From assembly GCA_020633055.1 (NCBI GenBank), contig JACKEJ010000005.1, forward strand, positions 1 to 64,000: a stretch of DNA of 64,000 nt. Reading direction: 5' to 3'. The stretch's first letter is position 1. Each line of letters starts with the position of its first letter. This stretch comes from Sandaracinaceae bacterium. GTDB lineage: Bacteria > Myxococcota_A > Polyangia > Polyangiales > Houyiibacteriaceae. Below, one piece after another: positions 53,289-62,928 of this stretch. Below the pieces are notes generated by a model. That model was not told where the DNA came from, ran no database searches, and saw only the letters and a list, made by a program, of their open reading frames with translations. The translations under genes and the position numbers were made by a program.

Positions 53289-54694
53289 GACCCGCCTCCC
53301 TGGGCGAGCGCCCGCACGGCGCGCTGGAAGTCTCGTCCCCGCTCGGCGTACCCGCCGTACCAGTCGAAGCTGCTGCACGCTGGCGCCAGCACCACCACGT
53401 CGCCTGGCTCGGCCAAGTCCGCGGCCGCGCGCACCGCGGCGTCCATGTCGCGGGCCTCGACGCGGGGCAAGGGCTCGCCAGCGAAGGCGTCGCGCAGCAG
53501 GGGCGTAGCGTCCCCGATCAGGACGGCCCCGCGGCCACGCGCGCGCATGGCCTCCACCAGCGGCTGGTAGCTGCCGCCCTTGTCGCGCCCGCCCGCGATG
53601 AGCACCACGCGTCCGCCGTGCGCGTCGAGGTCCGCGAGCCCGTCGAGGGCGGCGACGGCCGCGCCGACGTTGGTGGCCTTGGAGTCGTCGTAGTACGTCA
53701 CCCCTTGGCGCTCGAGCACGTGCTGCATGCGGTGCCCGAGCCCACCGAAGTCGCGTAGCACCGCTTCGACGACGCTCGCAGGGACGCCCAGCAGACCGCA
53801 CGCGAGCGCCGCGGCGCAGGCGTTGTCCACGTTGTGCCCGCCGCGCAGCTTGAGGGCGCTCGTGGGCAGCGAGAGCCCGGTGCGCGCGTCCGTCAGCACC
53901 CCGTCTGCGGCGTACACGCCGTCCGCGCCTGGCTCGGTCACGCGCCCGAAGTAGCGTGCCGCGGCTACGGCCCCCTGCTCCTCGAAGGCCCGCCGGCAGC
54001 GTGCGTCGCCCGCGGGGAGCACGGCGAAGTCCGCTGCCTGCTGACGCTCGAAGATGCGCGCCTTCGCCGCCACGTACGCGTCGAAGTCGGCGTAACGGTC
54101 GAGGTGATCGTCGGTCACGTTGAGCAGTAGGGCCACGTGCACGCGCAGGCGCGTGACGCGCTCCAGCTGGAAGCTGCTGAGCTCCACCACCACGACGCCG
54201 TTGGGCCCCGCCGCGTCGGTCCCCACCACCTCCACCAGCGGCCGCCCGAGGTTGCCGCCCACGAACGTCGGCAAGCCCGCGCGCTCGCACATCTGCCCGA
54301 CGAGCGTCGTCACGGTGCTCTTGCCGTTGGTGCCCGTGATGCCGACGATGCGCCCGGCGACGAACCAGGACGCCAGCTCGATCTCGCTCGAGATGGGCAC
54401 GCCCGCCCGCTCGGCGTCGTCCAGCGCCGGCAGCGGCGGAACGCCCGGGGACACGACGATGTGGTCGACGCTGGTGAAGAGCGCGCTCGGGTGCTCGCCG
54501 CACACCAGCTCCATGCCCAGCGCGCGCACCTCGGCCGCGCGTTCGCCGAGCTCCGCCTCGGAGCGCACGTCGTTGACGCTCACCCTCGCCCCGCGCTCGC
54601 ACAGCAACTTCGCCGCGGCGAGGCCGCTCGCGCCGAGCCCCACCACGAGGAAGCGCTGATCGCGCAGGTCAACGGTGTCGTTGGACGTGCTCAC
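53285..54694 (-). CDS. murD: UDP-MurNAc-L-alanine:D-glutamate ligase
   Basis: 469 residues from a GTG at 54694, four bases after the mraY stop. Adds D-Glu to UDP-MurNAc-L-Ala. RFLVVGLGASGLAAAKLL is the N-terminal nucleotide fold, GITGTNGKSTVTTLVGQM the ATP loop, and NVTDDHLDRY and YYDDSKATNVGAAVAAL the conserved Mur-ligase blocks. LIAGGRDKGGSYQPL near the C-terminus is diagnostic of MurD. Confidence 0.97.
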   Translation of the reverse strand: MSTSNDTVDLRDQRFLVVGLGASGLAAAKLLCERGARVSVNDVRSEAELGERAAEVRALGMELVCGEHPSALFTSVDHIVVSPGVPPLPALDDAERAGVPISSEIELASWFVAGRIVGITGTNGKSTVTTLVGQMCERAGLPTFVGGNLGRPLVEVVGTDAAGPNGVVVVELSSFQLERVTRLRVHVALLLNVTDDHLDRYADFDAYVAAKARIFERQQAADFAVLPAGDARCRRAFEEQGAVAAARYFGRVTEPGADGVYAADGVLTDARTGLSLPTSALKLRGGHNVDNACAAALACGLLGVPASVVEAVLRDFGGLGHRMQHVLERQGVTYYDDSKATNVGAAVAALDGLADLDAHGGRVVLIAGGRDKGGSYQPLVEAMRARGRGAVLIGDATPLLRDAFAGEPLPRVEARDMDAAVRAAADLAEPGDVVVLAPACSSFDWYGGYAERGRDFQRAVRALAQGGGS

Positions 54695-54698
54695 GCGC

Positions 54699-55829
54699 TC
54701 ACCGCAGCTTCAGGGTGGCGAGGCTCGCCACGGCCAACATGATGGAGATGATCCAGAAGCGGACGATGACCCGTGGCTCGGGCCAGCCCTTCTTCTCGAA
54801 GTGGTGATGGATGGGGGCCATCAGGAAGATGCGCTTGCCCCCCGACACCTTGAAGTAGCCCACCTGCAGGATGACGCTGACCGCCTCGACCACGAAGATG
54901 CCGCCCAGCAGCACACTCAGCAGCTCGTTCTTGGTGGTGACTGCCAGCGCGCCCAGGCCGCCGCCGAGGGCCAGCGAGCCCACGTCCCCCATGAAGACCT
55001 GCGCGGGGTACGTGTTGTACCAGAGGAAGCCGAAGCCGCAGCCGATGACCGAGGCGCAGAAGATGGCGAGCTCGCTCGCGCTCTCCACGTGCGGGATGTG
55101 CAGGTAGTCGGCCACGTTGTTGCCGAAGAACGAGAGACCCGCGAGGTAGGCCAGGATCGCGTACGTGCCCGCGTTGACCATCACGGGGCCGATGGCGAGG
55201 CCGTCGAGGCCGTCCGTGAGGTTCACTGCGTTGCTGGTCCCGACGATGACGAACGAAGCGAACGCCACGTAGAGCCACGGTGGCAGCTCGATGGGGTACT
55301 TCCCGAAAGCCAGGAAGGGCACGGAGAGGCGCCAGCGCACGGCGAGCCAGTCGGCGGGCAGCCCCTCGGTGCCCATGAAGAGCCAGCCGCACACGGCGAG
55401 CGCCACCGCGAACTGCAGCAGCAGCTTGTAGCGCCCGGCCAAGCCGCCGGTGCTCTTCTTCTGCACCTTGGCGGCGTCGTCGATGTAGCCCACCACGCCG
55501 TAGGCGGCGGTGACGGCCGTGACGACCCACACCAGCGGGTTTGCCGGGTCGGCCCACAGCACGGTGGCGGACACGAGCGCCAGCAGCATCAGGGCGCCGC
55601 CCATGGTGGGCGTGCCCGCCTTGCTGAAGTGCGACTCTGGCCCCTCGGTGCGCACCACCTGGCCGATCTGCTTGCGCTGCAGGCTGCGGATGAACCACGG
55701 GTAGAGCCCGAAGGTCAGCAGCATCGCCGTCATCGTCGCGCACAGCACGCGAAAGGGCACGTAGCGCAGCACGTTCAGGAACGAGAGCTGCGGGTTCTCG
55801 TGCAGCGGGTAGAGCAGGTAGTAGATCAT
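54699..55829 (-). CDS. mraY: Phospho-MurNAc-pentapeptide transferase
   Basis: 376 residues from the ATG at 55829, overlapping the murF stop as ATGA. Polytopic enzyme that makes lipid I on the inner face of the membrane. Motifs: SHFSKAGTPTMGGALML, the Asp-rich YIDDAAKVQKKSTGG, the catalytic AVNLTDGLDGLAIGP, VFMGDVGSLALGG and MAPIHHHFEKKGWPE, all intact. Length fits the family. Confidence 0.97.
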   Translation of the reverse strand: MIYYLLYPLHENPQLSFLNVLRYVPFRVLCATMTAMLLTFGLYPWFIRSLQRKQIGQVVRTEGPESHFSKAGTPTMGGALMLLALVSATVLWADPANPLVWVVTAVTAAYGVVGYIDDAAKVQKKSTGGLAGRYKLLLQFAVALAVCGWLFMGTEGLPADWLAVRWRLSVPFLAFGKYPIELPPWLYVAFASFVIVGTSNAVNLTDGLDGLAIGPVMVNAGTYAILAYLAGLSFFGNNVADYLHIPHVESASELAIFCASVIGCGFGFLWYNTYPAQVFMGDVGSLALGGGLGALAVTTKNELLSVLLGGIFVVEAVSVILQVGYFKVSGGKRIFLMAPIHHHFEKKGWPEPRVIVRFWIISIMLAVASLATLKLR

Positions 55830-57283
55830 CCGGCGGCCTCGCGGTGCGAGTGGGGGGTCCCGGTGAGCGCAGCCACGACGCGCTCCATGCGCATCGAGCG
55901 AGAGCCTTTGACCAACACGACGTCTCCGTCGCGCACCAACGCCAGCGCCGCCAGCGCCGCCGCCTCGCTCGAGCCCGTCTCGTGGACGGTCACGCCGCGC
56001 TCCCGAGCGGCGCGCGCCGTGGCGCGCATCTCGGGACCGGCGGTGATCAGACGCCGCACGCCGGCACGCGCGAGGTGCGTGCCCACGGCGCGGTGCTCCG
56101 TGACGCTCTTCTGTCCCAGCTCGCGCATGTCACCCAGCACCGCGACGAACGGCTTCCCGGCCTCCTTGGCGAGCCGCGCAGCGGTGTCGATGGCCATCGC
56201 CATGCTCGCCGGGCTGGCATTGTACGTGTCGTCGATCACGAGCCGCCCGCCTGGCACACGGATGGCCACCAGCCGACCTGGCTCGGGGGTCATGGCGGAC
56301 AGGGCCGCGGCGGCGGCACCGAGATCGTAGCCCAGCACCTCCAGGACCGCCGCCGTGCCCGCCAGGTTCTCGGCCGCCGCGTCGCCCAACAGACGGACGC
56401 TCAGCTCGCGTCGCACGGCCGGGCGCTCGCCGTCCGCCTCGCGCTCGAGCACCACGCGGGTGCGCTCACCCTCGAGGCCCAGCACGCGACCGCGCCAGAC
56501 GTTCTGCTCGCTCGTGCCATAGCGCACCTTGCGCGCGGGACGCGACGCCGCGAGCGCCTGCGCCACGTGCGCGTCGTCTCCGCAGCCGATCGCGACACCC
56601 TGCTCGCCGAGGTGCGCGAAGAGCGCACCCTTCTCACGCGCGACGTCCTCGACCGTCCCCAGCCCGGCCGTGTGGGCCAGCGCCACGTGCGTCACCACCG
56701 CCACGTCGGGATCCGCGATGGCCGCCAAGCGAGCGATCTCGCCGGGCTCGCTGGTGCCCATCTCGATCACGGCGACCTCGGTGGGCGCCTCGAGCGCGAA
56801 CAACGTCATGGGCACACCCACGCGGTTGTTGAGGTTGCCCGGCGTGGCCCACACGCGCGCCCCTGCGCCCGTGAGCGCGGTCGCGATCAGGCGCTTGGTG
56901 CTGGTCTTGCCGACCGAACCCGTGATGCCCACCACCCGACCCGTGAAGCGCTTCCGGTGGGCGCGAGCGAGCTCTCCGAGCGCGAACAGCGGGTCGTCCA
57001 CCGCGACCCCGCGCAGCTCGGGGTGCGCAGTGAGCATGGCGTGACCCCGCTGCACCAGCGCGTACGCGCCCATGGCCGTCACGGCCGAGAGAAAGGCGTG
57101 GGCGTCGTGTCGGTCGCCGCACAGCGCGACGAACAGGTTGCCCGTCGTGAGTGCGCGCGAGTCCAGACGCACTCCGACGACGGTGTCGTCGGGCGCCGTA
57201 CCCGGCAGGAGCTCACCGTTCGTGAGGCGGGCGACCTCCCCCAACGAGAACGACGCGCAGTTGTTCGGCAGGGCGGTGGCCAT
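55826..57283 (-). CDS. murF: UDP-MurNAc-tripeptide D-Ala-D-Ala ligase
   Basis: 485 residues from the ATG at 57283, overlapping the murE stop by one base. Adds D-Ala-D-Ala to the stem peptide. FSLGEVARLTNGEL opens the N-domain; GITGSVGKTSTKRLIATAL is the ATP loop; GNLNNRVGVPMTL, EMGTSEPGEI and IDDTYNASPASMAMAI are MurF-specific blocks. No ddl gene is in this cluster, so the dipeptide is made from elsewhere in the genome. Confidence 0.96.
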   Translation of the reverse strand: MATALPNNCASFSLGEVARLTNGELLPGTAPDDTVVGVRLDSRALTTGNLFVALCGDRHDAHAFLSAVTAMGAYALVQRGHAMLTAHPELRGVAVDDPLFALGELARAHRKRFTGRVVGITGSVGKTSTKRLIATALTGAGARVWATPGNLNNRVGVPMTLFALEAPTEVAVIEMGTSEPGEIARLAAIADPDVAVVTHVALAHTAGLGTVEDVAREKGALFAHLGEQGVAIGCGDDAHVAQALAASRPARKVRYGTSEQNVWRGRVLGLEGERTRVVLEREADGERPAVRRELSVRLLGDAAAENLAGTAAVLEVLGYDLGAAAAALSAMTPEPGRLVAIRVPGGRLVIDDTYNASPASMAMAIDTAARLAKEAGKPFVAVLGDMRELGQKSVTEHRAVGTHLARAGVRRLITAGPEMRATARAARERGVTVHETGSSEAAALAALALVRDGDVVLVKGSRSMRMERVVAALTGTPHSHREAAG

Positions 57284-58815
57284 CAGCGCACCTCCTGCGC
57301 GCGCGCGGCGAGCGCCTCGCGGGCCTCGACCCGATCGTCGAACGGGTGCTTCGTTGTCCCGAGGATCTGGTAGTCCTCGTGCCCCTTGCCCGCGATCAGC
57401 ACGCTGTCCCCGGGCCGGGCGCTGCTCACCGCCAGCGCGATGGCCGCGCGGCGGTCGCTCACCCGCGTGTAGCCACGCGCAGCCGCGGACAGCTGCTCTG
57501 GGGACACGCGCGCGATGTCCACGCAGCCCTGCTCCACGTCGTCGAGGATGCTCTCGGGCGCCTCGGTGCGCGGGTTGTCGCTGGTGATGACCACCAAGTC
57601 GCTCGCCCCGCACGCGGCGCGGGCCATCAGCGGTCGCTTGCCCTTGTCGCGGTCACCACCGCAGCCGAACACCGTGATCAGCCGCCCTGGCGTGAGCGCC
57701 CGCAGCGCGCGCACAGTGCGCTCCAGCGCGTCCGGTGTGTGTGCGTAGTCGACGAACACGGCCACGTCCTCGTCGCAGGGCACGCGCTCGAGCCGACCCG
57801 GCGCGCCAGGCAGGTGCGCGCAGGCGGCGACCGCCACGTCCCACGGCACGCCGAGCGAGGCAGCACAGCCCACGGCCACCAGCAGGTTCTCGAGGTTGTG
57901 CGCACCGACCATCGGGCTCATCAGCCGCAGCTCGCCGGCGGGCGTCTCGAGCGACGCTTCGATCCCGGCCCGCGACATGGTCCACGACACCGCGCGCAGC
58001 GGCGCGTCCGAGTCTGCCCGAACCGAGCAGCGCAGCACCTCGCCCACCGCACGCTCGGCCAGCTGCGCGCCAAACGGCGCGTCCACGCAGATGACGCTGA
58101 CGCGCGGCGCGTATTCCGTGAAGAGGCGCGCCTTGGCCTCGCCGTAGGCCTCCATGCTGGGGTGGAAGTCCAGGTGGTCCTGCGTGAGGTTGGTGAAGCC
58201 GCACACGTCGAAGCGCACCCCCGCGACCCGCTCCAGCTCGAGGCCGTGGCTCGAAACCTCCATGACGAGGTGCGTGGCGCCCGCGGTCACCGCCTGTGCC
58301 AGGTAGCGCACCAAGTCGTCCGCCTCGGGCGTGGTGTAGCCCGAGCTCGTCACGTAGCCCGGGCCACGCACCGCCACCGTCCCGATCAGCGCGACCGGCC
58401 TGCCCGTCGCGGCCAGGATGCCCTCGAGCAGGTAGCTGGTGGTGGTCTTGCCGTTGGTGCCGGTCAGCCCCACCACGGTGAGCGCGCGCGAGGGGTCGCC
58501 ATACACGGCGTGCGCCGCGCGCGCGAGCCCGCTCCGGACGTCCGCGCTGATCAGCTGCGGCACCGCCAGCTCCGGGACCTCGGCGCCAGTCAGCACCGCC
58601 GTAGCACCGGCCGCCACCGCAGCGTCCACGAACGCACGCCCATCCACATGCTCACCGGGAAGCGCCACGAACAAGTCCCCGACCGCCACCCTTCGGGAGT
58701 CGCGCTGCACGCCCGTCACCACGGCATCGCCATCACCGAGCACCGTCTCTGCCACACCCAAGCGCACGAGGTCCGCTAGCGTGCGCGCCGCCTGCGCGAC
58801 TCGCGGCGCGCTCAT
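57283..58815 (-). CDS. murE: UDP-MurNAc-L-Ala-D-Glu ligase MurE
   Basis: 510 residues from the ATG at 58815, overlapping the ftsI stop as ATGA. Adds the third stem residue. VVGLTGTNGKTTTSYLLEGIL is the ATP loop, with NLTQDHLDFHPSMEAYGEAK and YAHTPDALERTVRAL as family blocks. VITSDNPRTEAPESILDD contains the D-N-P-R motif found in enzymes that add meso-diaminopimelate, so a diaminopimelate-type wall is expected. Confidence 0.97.
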   Translation of the reverse strand: MSAPRVAQAARTLADLVRLGVAETVLGDGDAVVTGVQRDSRRVAVGDLFVALPGEHVDGRAFVDAAVAAGATAVLTGAEVPELAVPQLISADVRSGLARAAHAVYGDPSRALTVVGLTGTNGKTTTSYLLEGILAATGRPVALIGTVAVRGPGYVTSSGYTTPEADDLVRYLAQAVTAGATHLVMEVSSHGLELERVAGVRFDVCGFTNLTQDHLDFHPSMEAYGEAKARLFTEYAPRVSVICVDAPFGAQLAERAVGEVLRCSVRADSDAPLRAVSWTMSRAGIEASLETPAGELRLMSPMVGAHNLENLLVAVGCAASLGVPWDVAVAACAHLPGAPGRLERVPCDEDVAVFVDYAHTPDALERTVRALRALTPGRLITVFGCGGDRDKGKRPLMARAACGASDLVVITSDNPRTEAPESILDDVEQGCVDIARVSPEQLSAAARGYTRVSDRRAAIALAVSSARPGDSVLIAGKGHEDYQILGTTKHPFDDRVEAREALAARAQEVR

Positions 58816-61037
58816 GGGGTCCTCCCCGCGGGCACACCCGCCACCCCTTGCGCGCTCGCCACGGTCCCGGTGTCGTCGCCCTCGATCGCCTCGTCCACGT
58901 CGAAGCGCGGGCGCTGCATGACCACGCGTACGGCGGCACCGAGGGTCCCGAACGCGCCGGGCGCGGGCTCCTGTGTCATCACGACGCCCGAGCCCTCGAA
59001 GCGCGGCACGAGCCCCGCACGGTGCAGCGTGATCAACGCGGCGCGCGCGCTCATGCCGCGCACGTCCGGAACCAGGGTCTCGTCCTCGCGGGGTTCGCGG
59101 CGGGTCACCGCCGGGCCGGGCTGCGGTGTCCCCGCGTACGCATTGCGCGCCGCCACGACCCCCTCTTCACCATCGACGTCGTCCCCCTCGCTGCGCGCCT
59201 CGGCGCCCACCGCGCTCCCATCGCGCGCCGCGCGCGCCGCCTCGCGTGCCGCGATGCGGGCCTCGCGCCGGGCCTGCCGCAGCCGCGCTGCGTGCTCGGC
59301 CAGCGCCTGTCCGCCACCGTTGGGAGGCACGCCCAGGTGGCGCAGCGTGGCCTCTCCCACACGTCGAAACACCGGGCCCGCGACGATGCCGCCGGCGTGC
59401 GCGATGAGCGGCTCGTCGATCACCACCGAGATCACCAGGCGCGGGCTCTCGGCCGGCACGAAGCCCACGAACGACGCGAGCCACTGGTCCTCGGCGTAAC
59501 CGCCCGTGACGTAGTCGGCCTTCTGCGCCGTGCCGGTCTTGCCCGCGACCAGGTAGCCGTCGATGGCGGCCTCGATGCCCGTGCCACCCGGACCCGTCAC
59601 CGCGGTCATCATGTCGGCCACCAGCCGCGCGGTGGCGGTGGGGATGACCTGACGGCGCACCTGCGGCAGGTTGTCGTCCACGAGCGCCCCGTCGGCGTCG
59701 TGAACGCGCCGGACGAGCGTCGGTCGCATCAACCGCCCACCGTTGGCGATGGCCCCCATCGCGGTCGCGAGCTGGACGGAGGTGACGCTCATGCCCTGAC
59801 CGAACGAGATGGTCGCGGCGTCCATTTCGTACCAGCGCCGATAGTGGCGCAGCACGCCACCCGTCTCACCGGGCAGCGGCAGGCCCGTCTGCTCACCGAA
59901 GCCGAAGCGACGCATGGCGCGGTAGAGGCCGCTGCGCCCCATGGTGGCGGCGATGCGCGCCGTCCCGATGTTGCTCGAGAACGCGATGATCTGCGCTGGC
60001 GTGAGCGACGTGTAGCGGTGCGAGTCGCGGATCGTGTTCTCTTCGTCGACGGACATCTGACCGTCGCCGCAGTCGAACACCTGGTTTGCGCGGATGGTGC
60101 CGGCGGCGAGCGCGCCCGCCACCGTGAAGGGCTTCACGGTGGAGCCCGGCTCGAAGCGATCGGTGACCGCCCGGTTGCGGCGGGCGCCGACGTCGAAGCG
60201 GCCCGGTGCGTTCGGGTCGAACGTGGGGTAGTTGGCCAGCGCCAGGATCTCGCCCGTGTTCGGGTCCATCACCACCACGTGCCCGGCGCGCGCCTCGAAG
60301 GTCTGCACCGCCAACGCCAGCTCGCGCTCCGCGATGTGCTGGATCGTCTTGTCGATGGTGAGGGTGATGTCCTGCCCGCGCTGCGTCGTGCTGTCGAGCA
60401 GATGGTCCGAGTAGACCACGCGCCCACGCCGGTCGCGCACGGCCTCGAACTCGCGCTCGGGCCCGCGCAGGCTGTCCTCCATGAACAGCTCGATACCCTC
60501 GATGCCCTCACCGTCGATGTTGGCGAAGCCGAGCACGTGCGCCGCCAGCTCGCGGTTGGGGTAGAAGCGCCGCGCCTCCTGCTCCAGCCGCACACCGGGG
60601 ATGGCCAAGCGCTCGACGGCGGCCCCCTGCTGCGGGGTCACGTGGCGCTTGATGAACGCGAAGGCGCGGTCGCCACGCAAGCGCTCCGTGACCGTCTCGA
60701 CGTCGAGCCCAGGGATGACGCTGGCCAGCTGCTGCGCCGTGGCGAGCGGGTCGCGCCCAGCCGCGCGCAGCTCGCGCGGGTTGGCCGTGACCGAGTCCAC
60801 GTCCACGCTGACGGCCAGCTCGGCGCCGTGCCGATCGTAGATGGTGCCGCGCTTGGGCGACAGCCGGACGTTGCGCGTCTGCAGCCGCTGCACGTGCTCG
60901 CGGATGACGGGCGCCTCCGCGATCTGCACCGAGTACGCGCGCAGCAACACACGCCCGGCATACCCGGCCAGCAGCAGACCCAGCAGCGCGATGCGCACCT
61001 TGAGCCAGCGGCGGCGCTCGACGGGCAGGTTGTTCAT
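58812..61037 (-). CDS. ftsI: Septal class B penicillin-binding protein FtsI with PASTA domain
   Basis: 741 residues from the ATG at 61037, overlapping the ftsL stop as ATGA. Transpeptidase of septal peptidoglycan. One N-terminal membrane helix (VRIALLGLLLAGYAGRVLL), then the dimerisation region with RGTIYDRHGAELAVS and the transpeptidase domain with SxxK in EPGSTVKPF, SxN in FSSNIG and KTGTA. After an Arg/Ala-rich linker, a C-terminal PASTA domain (LVPDVRGMSARAALITLHRA) is present, absent from E. coli FtsI but usual in Spo-type and many deltaproteobacterial PBPs. Confidence 0.95.
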   Translation of the reverse strand: MNNLPVERRRWLKVRIALLGLLLAGYAGRVLLRAYSVQIAEAPVIREHVQRLQTRNVRLSPKRGTIYDRHGAELAVSVDVDSVTANPRELRAAGRDPLATAQQLASVIPGLDVETVTERLRGDRAFAFIKRHVTPQQGAAVERLAIPGVRLEQEARRFYPNRELAAHVLGFANIDGEGIEGIELFMEDSLRGPEREFEAVRDRRGRVVYSDHLLDSTTQRGQDITLTIDKTIQHIAERELALAVQTFEARAGHVVVMDPNTGEILALANYPTFDPNAPGRFDVGARRNRAVTDRFEPGSTVKPFTVAGALAAGTIRANQVFDCGDGQMSVDEENTIRDSHRYTSLTPAQIIAFSSNIGTARIAATMGRSGLYRAMRRFGFGEQTGLPLPGETGGVLRHYRRWYEMDAATISFGQGMSVTSVQLATAMGAIANGGRLMRPTLVRRVHDADGALVDDNLPQVRRQVIPTATARLVADMMTAVTGPGGTGIEAAIDGYLVAGKTGTAQKADYVTGGYAEDQWLASFVGFVPAESPRLVISVVIDEPLIAHAGGIVAGPVFRRVGEATLRHLGVPPNGGGQALAEHAARLRQARREARIAAREAARAARDGSAVGAEARSEGDDVDGEEGVVAARNAYAGTPQPGPAVTRREPREDETLVPDVRGMSARAALITLHRAGLVPRFEGSGVVMTQEPAPGAFGTLGAAVRVVMQRPRFDVDEAIEGDDTGTVASAQGVAGVPAGRTP

Positions 61038-61345
61038 CGCACCCGCCCGGCTGTGGCGCGCCGGTGCGCCTCCTCGTTGCCGATGGGCACGATGCGCGAT
61101 GGCGTGGGCACGCTCATGCCCAGCGAACCGCGCGCCACCGTCTCGATGCGCGCGGCCTGCCGCAGCGTCGCCGCCTCGAGCGCCAGCTGTCGCCGACTCT
61201 CCACCAAGCCACGCTGCTCCCGGCGTGCGTCGCCGACGCTGTAGCCCAGGCGCACCACCTCGGCGCGAATGGAGAGGTGCACGACCACGGCCGCAGCCGT
61301 CGCCACCACCGCCGCGAACCACAGGACCAGGAAGCGCGCGCTCAT
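61034..61345 (-). CDS. ftsL: Cell-division protein FtsL
   Basis: 103 residues from the ATG at 61345; both ends overlap neighbours as ATGA (rsmH upstream, ftsI downstream). Bitopic topology: membrane helix FLVLWFAAVVATAAAVVVHL near the N-terminus, then a periplasmic coiled coil (RREQRGLVESRRQLALEAAT) and IETVARGSLGMSVPTPSRIV. Sequence is poorly conserved in this family; topology and position between rsmH and ftsI decide the call. Confidence 0.88.
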   Translation of the reverse strand: MSARFLVLWFAAVVATAAAVVVHLSIRAEVVRLGYSVGDARREQRGLVESRRQLALEAATLRQAARIETVARGSLGMSVPTPSRIVPIGNEEAHRRATAGRVR

Positions 61346-62238
61346 GCCGCCACCTCCCGCGGCACGCGTCGGGCGACGCGCAGCTTGGCCGTCCGCGCCC
61401 GAGGGTTCGCCGCCAGCTCGGCCTCGCCCGCGATGACGGGGCGCTTGGTGGTGGGCGCGAGGCGCGCGTCGTCGCGGAAGGCCCACTTCACGATGCGGTC
61501 CTCGAGCGAGTGGAACGAAATGATCGCTGCCACGCCTCCGTCGTGCAGCACGTCGGGCAGCGCCGCCGCCAGCGCGCGCAGCTGCTCCAGCTCGCCGTTG
61601 ACCGCCAGGCGCAACGCCTGGAACGTCCGGGTGGCCGAGTCGATCTTGCCGCTGCGGGGTCCCATCACGCGCACCACCGCGGCGCGCAGGTCCGACGTGG
61701 TGCCGAGGCGGCCTTCCGCCTGAGCGTTCTTGATGGAGCGCGCGATGGGCCGCGAGCGACGCTCCTCGCCGAGCTGATAGATCACGTCGGCCAGCTCGTC
61801 GGCGTCGAGGCGCGCGATCAGCTCGGCCGCCGTCTCCCCCGACGACGTGTCCATGCGCATGTCGAGAGGCCCGTCCTGCCCGAACGAGAAGCCACGCTCC
61901 GCGTGGTCCAGCTGCGGGCTGCTGACGCCCACGTCCGCGAGCACGCCGTGCACGCGCGCGACGCCCAGCTCGTCGAGCACGCGCGGCAGCGCGTCGAACG
62001 ATGCGTGCACGATGCTCACCCGGGACTCGTACGGCGCGAGCCGGGCGCGACCCGCGGCGAGCGCGGCGGGGTCACGATCGAGCGCGATCAAACGTCCGTC
62101 GGGCGCGCTGCGCTGCAGGATGCCTTCGCTGTGACCAGCCCCGCCCATCGTGCAGTCGGCGTAGACCGCGCCGGGCCTGAGCTCGAGCGCCTCGAGCGTC
62201 TCCTCGTACAGCACCGGAACGTGCTCGAACGCGCTCAT
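61342..62238 (-). CDS. rsmH: 16S rRNA m4C1402 methyltransferase RsmH (MraW)
   Basis: 298 residues from the ATG at 62238, overlapping the mraZ stop as ATGA. Methylates N4 of C1402 in 16S rRNA. HVPVLYEETLEALELRPG opens the protein; DCTMGGAGHSEGIL is the SAM-binding loop; GVLADVGVSSPQLDHAERGF, RTFQALRLAVNGELEQL and IISFHSLEDRIVKWAF are RsmH signatures. The standard second gene of dcw clusters. Confidence 0.97.
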   Translation of the reverse strand: MSAFEHVPVLYEETLEALELRPGAVYADCTMGGAGHSEGILQRSAPDGRLIALDRDPAALAAGRARLAPYESRVSIVHASFDALPRVLDELGVARVHGVLADVGVSSPQLDHAERGFSFGQDGPLDMRMDTSSGETAAELIARLDADELADVIYQLGEERRSRPIARSIKNAQAEGRLGTTSDLRAAVVRVMGPRSGKIDSATRTFQALRLAVNGELEQLRALAAALPDVLHDGGVAAIISFHSLEDRIVKWAFRDDARLAPTTKRPVIAGEAELAANPRARTAKLRVARRVPREVAA

Positions 62239-62687
62239 AGCCCGAGCTCCGCGAGACGAGACGCCATCGCGTCGCGTGTGTCCTCGGCCGCGAGCGCGCC
62301 TTCGCGCATGGCGTCGAACGTGGCGAGGTCCCACAGCTCGATGTAGCGACCCATGCCGGCCCAGAGCGCCTCGCGCCCGAGGTTCGCGTGCTTGCGCAGC
62401 CCCGCGGGGATCAAGAGCCGGCCGACCTTGTCCACCTCGCACTCGACCGCGCCCGAGACGTAGATGCGCCGCAGCATCGCGACGCTGCGGTCGAACTGCG
62501 GCAGCGCAGCCAAGCGGTCCTCGAACGCGAGCCACTCACTCATCGGGTACGCGACGAGGCACGCGTCGAGGCCCGTCGTCACCACCAACCGCGCGTCGCC
62601 CTTGGTGTTGAGCACCTCACGGAACGCCGCAGGAAAGGACGTGCGTCCTTTTGCATCTACTGCGTGTTCGTAGCGCCCGCGAAACAA
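62235..62687 (-). CDS. mraZ: Transcriptional regulator MraZ
   Basis: 150 residues. First gene of the dcw cluster; an AbrB-like, ring-forming DNA-binding protein that in other bacteria represses its own promoter. Two SpoVT/AbrB half-repeats are seen: FRGRYEHAVDAKGRTSFPAA and ECEVDKVGRLLIPAGLRKHA. Translation starts at a TTG (62687), because the conserved F-R-G-R-Y opening directly follows it and AAAGGA lies 7 nt upstream. A weak start may help keep the level low. Confidence 0.95.
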   Translation of the reverse strand: MFRGRYEHAVDAKGRTSFPAAFREVLNTKGDARLVVTTGLDACLVAYPMSEWLAFEDRLAALPQFDRSVAMLRRIYVSGAVECEVDKVGRLLIPAGLRKHANLGREALWAGMGRYIELWDLATFDAMREGALAAEDTRDAMASRLAELGL

Positions 62688-62694
62688 CGTGGTG

Positions 62695-62700
62695 TCCTTT
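62695..62700 (-). promoter_or_regulatory. Ribosome-binding site of mraZ (TTG start)
   Basis: AAAGGA on the minus strand, 7 nt ahead of TTG at 62687. It supports the TTG as the true start codon. Confidence 0.7.
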
Positions 62701-62869
62701 GACTTCGGCTCTTGGTGTGACCCGCTGGGGAGTCCGGCTGGCGATCATGGCACCGCTTGGCACCTTTTACCACCAGTGCCAGGAAACTACGGCCGTATAT
62801 TTCGACAAGTCAACTTCCTATGAGAGCATGAACCCTGGAATGAAGGGGTCGATCGCACCGCCTGTCCCA

Positions 62870-62899
62870 GGGGATCAGGGTGGATCGAAGTGGATCGCG
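62870..62899. repeat. Three tandem 10-bp repeats upstream of mraZ
   Basis: GGGGATCAGG, GTGGATCGAA and GTGGATCGCG follow one another exactly with a 10-bp period; the shared core is GKGGATC. They lie in the 275-bp divergent region, 183 bp from the mraZ start and 63 bp from the plus-strand gene. MraZ sites in other bacteria are short G-rich direct repeats with a 10-bp period, so this is a candidate. However, the distance and strand differ from the E. coli layout. Confidence 0.4.
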
Positions 62900-62913
62900 G
62901 CTGCTACCACGCA

Positions 62914-62928
62914 ACACTTGATCAGTGT
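62914..62928. promoter_or_regulatory. Small inverted repeat in the mraZ divergent region
   Basis: ACACT-TGATC-AGTGT, a 15-bp dyad with 5-bp arms, 15 bp from the tandem repeats and 34 bp ahead of the plus-strand ATG at 62963. A possible operator; short enough to arise by chance. Confidence 0.25.

Noticed and set aside
62870..62899. Tandem repeats as a CRISPR remnant
   Set aside because: The units are 10 bp and contiguous with no spacers, and no cas genes are in view.
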